Both the position numbers and the translations under genes were made by a program. From the IMG/VR virus record IMGVR_UViG_3300045999_010060, positions 1 to 28,976 of that record: DNA of 28,976 nt. One strand, given 5' to 3'. Below the pieces are notes generated by a model. The model was not told the DNA's origin. It worked only from the letters and a program-made list of their open reading frames with translations, and searched no databases. Below, piece after piece: positions 25,817 to 28,976 of this stretch (positions within the stretch are counted from its first letter, which is position 1; every line of letters starts with the position of its first letter). This DNA comes from a virus.

Positions 25817-25978
25817 ATGGATGATCTTTTAGACATGATTGCTGCTGACGAATCTCCTTCGCAGATTAGTGATAAGATTAAAGAACTTTTATTCGCAAAG
25901 TCTGCTGAAAAAATTGACGAACTTCGTCCCACAGTAGCAAACGCAATGTTTAATAGCGAAACAGAAGAGGAAGAATGA
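25817..25978 (+). CDS. gp67-like small prohead core protein
   Basis: This frame encodes 53 residues, starting 'MDDLLDMIAADESPSQISDK' and ending 'SETEEEE'. In T4, gene 67 lies directly after gene 20 and encodes an 80-residue prohead core component with a helical N-terminus and a strongly acidic tail. The pattern 'KSAEKIDELRPTVANAMFNS' (A..ID......A..F) resembles T4 gp67 'ARTIDLIKEEKIAIARNFLI'. Two (I/L)-x-E sites ('IKE' at 21-23, 'IDE' at 33-35) fit the T4 gp21 protease consensus, and T4 gp67 is known to be cleaved by gp21. Position, size and acidic tail support the call; sequence identity is low, so the assignment is tentative. It overlaps the next gene by four bases (ATGA). Confidence 0.65.
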   Translation: MDDLLDMIAADESPSQISDKIKELLFAKSAEKIDELRPTVANAMFNSETEEEE

Positions 25979-26292
25979 AATCATTCAAACAATTCATCTC
26001 AGAGTCGGTGAATATTTCCGGAGATTTTAACGGAAATCTTTACATCAACTCTCAACCAGAACCACAATCGGTTGGAGAAGAGTATGCTGCAGATGTTTTG
26101 TGGAATGGAAGTCTTTACCGAATGGAATTAACCAGCAAAACTGGAATTCCATCAAAACGATCTTTAGGTGAAGAGTTGCAGGCAGAGTATCCTGGCGCAA
26201 TTGTTCACCAGATTTATCCTATTGCAGAAAAGAACTGTAATATCAAAAAAGCAAGCAGATACCACCCATCAAAGTTGGAATGGATTGATTAA
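25975..26292 (+). CDS. 105-residue protein with capsid-targeting-like N-terminus
   Basis: The protein begins 'MKSFKQFISESVNISGDFNG'. The first ten residues resemble the capsid-targeting peptide of T4 internal proteins (MKTYQEFIAEA), and 'ISE|S' fits the (I/L)-x-E cleavage rule of the prohead protease gp21, which is encoded two genes downstream. Residues about 38-83 form a small domain also present in the 567-residue protein (W43, G45, Y48, I58-P59, E67-L68-Q69, Y72-P73-G74, I76-V77). The simplest reading is a small protein taken into the prohead with the core, trimmed there and kept in the capsid. This is inference; function is unknown. The overlap with the gp67-like gene supports co-expression with core proteins. 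Confidence 0.78.
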   Translation: MKSFKQFISESVNISGDFNGNLYINSQPEPQSVGEEYAADVLWNGSLYRMELTSKTGIPSKRSLGEELQAEYPGAIVHQIYPIAEKNCNIKKASRYHPSKLEWID

Positions 26293-26294
26293 TA

Positions 26295-27620
26295 ATGGCT
26301 CAGTGGAATATAACAACCCAAGACTACTTAAATCAAGAAAGAAGTCTTTTTGAGGTTAATGGTGTCGCAACCAGAGACGGTAAAATTGTAGATGAATATA
26401 ATAGATTTCCAGTTAGTATAAATTCTGATGCTTTTGGAAGAACAAGAGTATCAAATCCATTAACACTTTTTGATTCATCTCACAGATATAGAGACAATAA
26501 TCTTTGGGAGAGTTTAGTTGTAGGGACAGGTTCTACTGTTGGATTTACAACTACAGCAGGTTTGGTCAATATGACTGTGGGTGTTGGAAGCACCGCATCA
26601 GTTATTAGAGAAACCACAAAAGTATTTTCATATCAACCAGGAAAATCTTTGTTGACTATGAATACCTTTGTATTAAATCCACCAAAAGAAAACCTAAGGC
26701 AAAGAGTTGGGTATTTTGGTGCTGATAATGGAATATATTTTGAGGTTGATGGAACTACTGCGCATTTTGTGGAAAGAAGTTTGTCATTAGGAGTAGAAAC
26801 AAGAGTTGCTCAATCAAATTGGAATATTGATAAGTTAGACGGAACAGGTGTTTCTGGAATTACATTGGATTTAACCAAGGCACAAATTCTTTGGACGGAT
26901 ATTGAGTGGTTAGGACTTGGAAATGTAAGACTTGGATTTATAATTAATGGTAAGTTTGTTCATGCACACACTTTTCAACACGCAAATTTAATTCAATCAA
27001 CTTATATTACAACCGCATCACTTCCTTTAAGATATGAAATTAGTAATACTGGTATTACAACAAGTGCAAGTACGTTGAAACAAGTTTGCTCCACAGTAAT
27101 TTCTGAAGGTGGATATGAACTTCGTGGATTACAGCAAGCAGTATCCACTCCAATTACGGCACCAGTAGATTTGCCAACTCCCGCTGGAACATATTATCCA
27201 ATTATTTCTATTCGTCTCAAAGCACCAATTAATGGACAACCGGATAGATTGGATGCAATCGTTATTATGACTGCTCTATCAATTATGGGAACTGGAAATG
27301 GTCCTCAATATAATTGGCAGGTGAGAGCAAGTGCAACAACATCGGGAGGAACTTGGGTCAGTGCTGGAACAGACTCTGCGATTGAATATAAACTTGATGG
27401 AGGAACTGTAAGTGGTGGAAGAGTTTTAGCATCTGGATTCTTAACTTCCGCCAACCAATCATCACAATCAGTAGATATTCTTAAAGAAGCACTCTTCAAG
27501 TTTCAGTTAGAAAGAAATGGATTAACCAAAACTCCATATGAACTAACTTTAGTTGCTGCATCTGATACTGCAGGTGCTGATATTTTTGCTTCTATGGATT
27601 GGGAAGAAATTAGTAGATAA
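26295..27620 (+). CDS. Putative virion protein (441 residues) inserted before gp21, function unknown
   Basis: A 441-residue protein beginning 'MAQWNITTQDYLNQERSLFE'. The segment 'INSDAFGRTRVSNPLTLFDS' (about residues 42-61) is, from memory, a recurring signature in structural proteins of marine and other phages. The rest is rich in Gly, Ser, Thr and beta-prone stretches, with 'GYFGADNGIYFEVDG' near 147 and a C-terminal 'ADIFASMDWEEISR'. No signal peptide, membrane segment or enzymatic motif is visible. T4 has gene 68 at about this place; this protein is unrelated in size and character. It begins two bases after the preceding stop without a clear ribosome-binding site, so it is probably translated by coupling. 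A capsid decoration or head-fibre protein is one possibility, a tail-associated protein another. Confidence 0.72.
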   Translation: MAQWNITTQDYLNQERSLFEVNGVATRDGKIVDEYNRFPVSINSDAFGRTRVSNPLTLFDSSHRYRDNNLWESLVVGTGSTVGFTTTAGLVNMTVGVGSTASVIRETTKVFSYQPGKSLLTMNTFVLNPPKENLRQRVGYFGADNGIYFEVDGTTAHFVERSLSLGVETRVAQSNWNIDKLDGTGVSGITLDLTKAQILWTDIEWLGLGNVRLGFIINGKFVHAHTFQHANLIQSTYITTASLPLRYEISNTGITTSASTLKQVCSTVISEGGYELRGLQQAVSTPITAPVDLPTPAGTYYPIISIRLKAPINGQPDRLDAIVIMTALSIMGTGNGPQYNWQVRASATTSGGTWVSAGTDSAIEYKLDGGTVSGGRVLASGFLTSANQSSQSVDILKEALFKFQLERNGLTKTPYELTLVAASDTAGADIFASMDWEEISR

Positions 27621-27642
27621 TTTTATCTTAATTTGATTAAAT

Positions 27643-27650
27643 AATAAATA
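27643..27650 (+). promoter_or_regulatory. Late promoter box AATAAATA upstream of the 181-residue gene and gp21
   Basis: The box is in the 53-base gap after the 441-residue gene, 23 bases before the next ATG. It would drive the 181-residue gene and the coupled gp21. Confidence 0.68.
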
Positions 27651-27673
27651 ACTAAAAGTGTACTATAAAAATA

Positions 27674-28219
27674 ATGGCTCATAGACCGATAGGTGCTGGT
27701 ATTTCATTAACAACAGGTGCAGCATCAGCGATGACGACTTCTTTTACTGCACAAACTAATGTAGTAAGAGTTGTTGCCGTAACTGCTGGAGCATTTGTTG
27801 CAATTGGGACAAATCCAACATCTACAACCGCAGATTATTATGTTCCTGCTGGCGGAACTGCAACTCTTGCTCTCACTAAAGCGTCAAACAGAGTTGTTGG
27901 AGTAACTACTGGAACTACGACAATTATTGATTGTCCAGAGGGAACTCAAGCACCCTTTGGTGTTGGCGATTTCGTAACTCTTTCGGGATCTCAATATCAC
28001 AACTTTACTCATGCTGAAGTTCTTTCGGTGAATACAACATCTACTTATGATGGATATTTCCAGAGAAGATTTACTGTAAATTATAATTCCAGTGGAATAT
28101 TAACAGCATTTAATTCACCAGATGCAACTGTTTCTCTATCATATAGATTAGCAGCAAGAACTGAAGGTGGTGCTGGTACATTATATGCCCAACAAGTACA
28201 AATTTCAGGACAAGCATAA
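27674..28219 (+). CDS. Putative virion protein (181 residues), beta-rich, function unknown
   Basis: A 181-residue, Thr/Ala/Gly/Val-rich protein beginning 'MAHRPIGAGISLTTGAASAM'. The first about 80 residues ('VVRVVAVTAGAFVAIGTNPT', 'YYVPAGGTATLALTKASNRV') resemble small beta-sandwich proteins often found near capsid genes and are compatible with a surface decoration protein. The remainder ('FGVGDFVTLSGSQYHNF', 'YFQRRFTVNY') looks like a second beta domain. No catalytic motif is seen. The TAA stop shares its last base with the gp21 ATG, so production is linked to the prohead protease. It has its own late promoter box, unlike the 441-residue gene before it. I do not recognise a T4 counterpart. 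Confidence 0.72.
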   Translation: MAHRPIGAGISLTTGAASAMTTSFTAQTNVVRVVAVTAGAFVAIGTNPTSTTADYYVPAGGTATLALTKASNRVVGVTTGTTTIIDCPEGTQAPFGVGDFVTLSGSQYHNFTHAEVLSVNTTSTYDGYFQRRFTVNYNSSGILTAFNSPDATVSLSYRLAARTEGGAGTLYAQQVQISGQA

Positions 28220-28869
28220 TGAAACTTATTACCGAAGAAATCGAATCAGTAGAAGTCCTTACCGAAACGGTCAACGGTAAGAAGACTCTTTATATTCAAG
28301 GACCTTTCCTTCAAACAGAAGTTGTAAACAGAAACGGTAGAATGTACCGTTTACCTGTTATGGAAAGAGAGGTGAAGCGTTATACTGAGCAGTATGTAAA
28401 CAAAGGTCGTGCTCTTGGGGAACTTGGCCACCCAGATGGCCCAACAGTAAACCTTGATCGGGTTTCTCATAAGATTGTTTCACTTCAACGAGAAGGAAAT
28501 AATTTTATTGGTAAAGCACAGATTCTATCCACACCAATGGGTAAGATTGCTGAGTCACTTCTCAAAGAAGGAGTAACTCTCGGTGTTTCTTCTCGTGGTA
28601 TTGGTTCAGTAAAACCAAACAATGAGGGTTATACTGAAGTTGGTGAAGATTTTATGCTTGCAACTGCAGCAGATATTGTTGCAGATCCTTCTGCACCTGA
28701 CGCATTTGTTCAGGGAATTATGGAAGGTAAAGAGTGGGTTTGGGATGGAGGTATGCTTCGCGAAAAATTTGCAGAGCAAACTCAGAAGAGAATCAATACT
28801 CTTGTGGATCAAAAACTTTTAGAAGAGTATAAGTTGAGTTTATTCAATGAGTTCTTAAACTCATTGTAA
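28219..28869 (+). CDS. 21: gp21, prohead core protease
   Basis: gp21 is the serine protease that digests the scaffold and trims head proteins during prohead maturation (T4 family S80, cleavage after (L/I)-x-E). Recognition: 'IQGPFLQTEVVNRNGRMY' near residues 26-43; the catalytic His71 in 'GELGHPDGPTVNLDRVSH'; and the nucleophile region 'GVSSRGIGSV' with Ser124/Ser125. Length is 216 residues against 212 in T4. The C-terminus contains 'LLEEYKLSLFNEF', including (L)-x-E type sites that could allow self-cleavage. Its ATG overlaps the stop of the 181-residue gene (TAATG). Confidence 0.95.
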   Translation: MKLITEEIESVEVLTETVNGKKTLYIQGPFLQTEVVNRNGRMYRLPVMEREVKRYTEQYVNKGRALGELGHPDGPTVNLDRVSHKIVSLQREGNNFIGKAQILSTPMGKIAESLLKEGVTLGVSSRGIGSVKPNNEGYTEVGEDFMLATAADIVADPSAPDAFVQGIMEGKEWVWDGGMLREKFAEQTQKRINTLVDQKLLEEYKLSLFNEFLNSL

Positions 28870-28879
28870 TTTATTAATT

Positions 28880-28891
28880 TATAAATAAATA
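28880..28891 (+). promoter_or_regulatory. Overlapping late promoter boxes upstream of gp22
   Basis: TATAAATA (28880-28887, exact consensus) overlaps AATAAATA (28884-28891). The ATG of gp22 follows after a GGAGAG ribosome-binding site at 28915-28920. The double box is the only one in the window. Confidence 0.7.
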
Positions 28892-28925
28892 TAGTTTATA
28901 ACTAAAGGTTAAACGGAGAGTTCAA

Positions 28926-28976
28926 ATGTCTCGTGGAGATTTACAAGAAATGGAAGTAGGCACTAAGCAATCCAGA
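28926..28976 (+). CDS. 22: gp22, prohead scaffold protein (first 17 codons only)
   Basis: The window ends 51 bases into this frame, which reads 'MSRGDLQEMEVGTKQSR'. The call rests on position: in T4-type phages gene 22, the main scaffolding core protein, follows gene 21 and precedes gene 23. The strong leader (double late box, GGAGAG) agrees with a highly expressed gene. The 17 visible residues are charged and helix-prone but do not prove the identity. Confidence 0.65.
   Translation, partial: MSRGDLQEMEVGTKQSR

Noticed and set aside
1-28976. Anti-phage defence, integrase, transposase, tRNA or metabolic genes
   Set aside because: Every sizeable + strand frame is accounted for by virion, packaging or small accessory genes, and no motifs for these other classes were seen.

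Overview
The window is one strand of a contractile-tailed, T4-type phage genome: a long co-oriented run of head, neck, tail and DNA-packaging genes in the classical T4 late-gene order (7-position, 8, [9-12 region replaced], 13, 14, 15, 16, 17, 18, 19, 20, 67-like, 21, 22). The AT-rich base composition, the ATAAATA late-promoter boxes, the long fibre-like baseplate proteins built from short glycine/serine/threonine-rich beta repeats, and the small lineage-type accessory proteins beginning MKTFKQF/MKSFKQF point to a marine T4-like myovirus of the cyanophage type (Kyanoviridae-like, host Synechococcus or Prochlorococcus, possibly another marine bacterium). No host-diagnostic metabolic gene is present, so the host is an inference.

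Layout. 1-4124: 3' part of a giant repetitive protein at the gene 7 position (open to the left edge). 4149-13259: baseplate wedge gp8, then a 2512-residue DUF4815-type structural protein that occupies the place of T4 genes 9-12/wac. 13256-13658: two small overlapping genes. 13682-16994: neck and tail-completion proteins gp13, gp14, gp15. 16991-20932: the terminase block, with gp16 (small) and gp17 (large) separated by a 51-residue basic protein and a 567-residue mosaic protein of several small lineage-specific domains. 20933-21163: a CxxC/CxxC zinc-finger protein. 21246-25788: sheath gp18, tube gp19 and portal gp20. 25817-26292: a gp67-like core protein and a small protein with a capsid-targeting-like N-terminus. 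26295-28219: two putative virion proteins not found at this place in T4. 28219-28869: prohead protease gp21. 28926-end: first 17 codons of what should be the scaffold gp22.

The genes form short late transcription units. Boxes matching the T4-like late promoter (N)ATAAATA lie just upstream of gp8, gp13, gp15, gp18, gp19, gp20, the gp67-like gene, the 181-residue gene and gp22; several of them contain the stop codon of the preceding gene. Within units, genes overlap by 1-14 bases or abut. Strong Shine-Dalgarno sequences are seen mainly before gp18, gp19 and gp22, whose T4 counterparts are needed in many copies.

The most unusual points are: beta-repeat modules shared between four or more otherwise unrelated virion proteins; a 34-residue Tyr/Trp/Gly tract inside the giant tail protein; a terminator-like hairpin inside the start of the portal gene; a domain shared between the mosaic protein in the terminase block and the small protein in the prohead-core block; and a protease-site-bearing N-terminal peptide resembling the T4 internal-protein targeting signal. 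No CRISPR array, tRNA, insertion sequence or clear origin was seen, and there is no gene-free stretch above 300 bases. All statements about family resemblance come from memory of the T4 proteins and from reading the sequence; no search was run.
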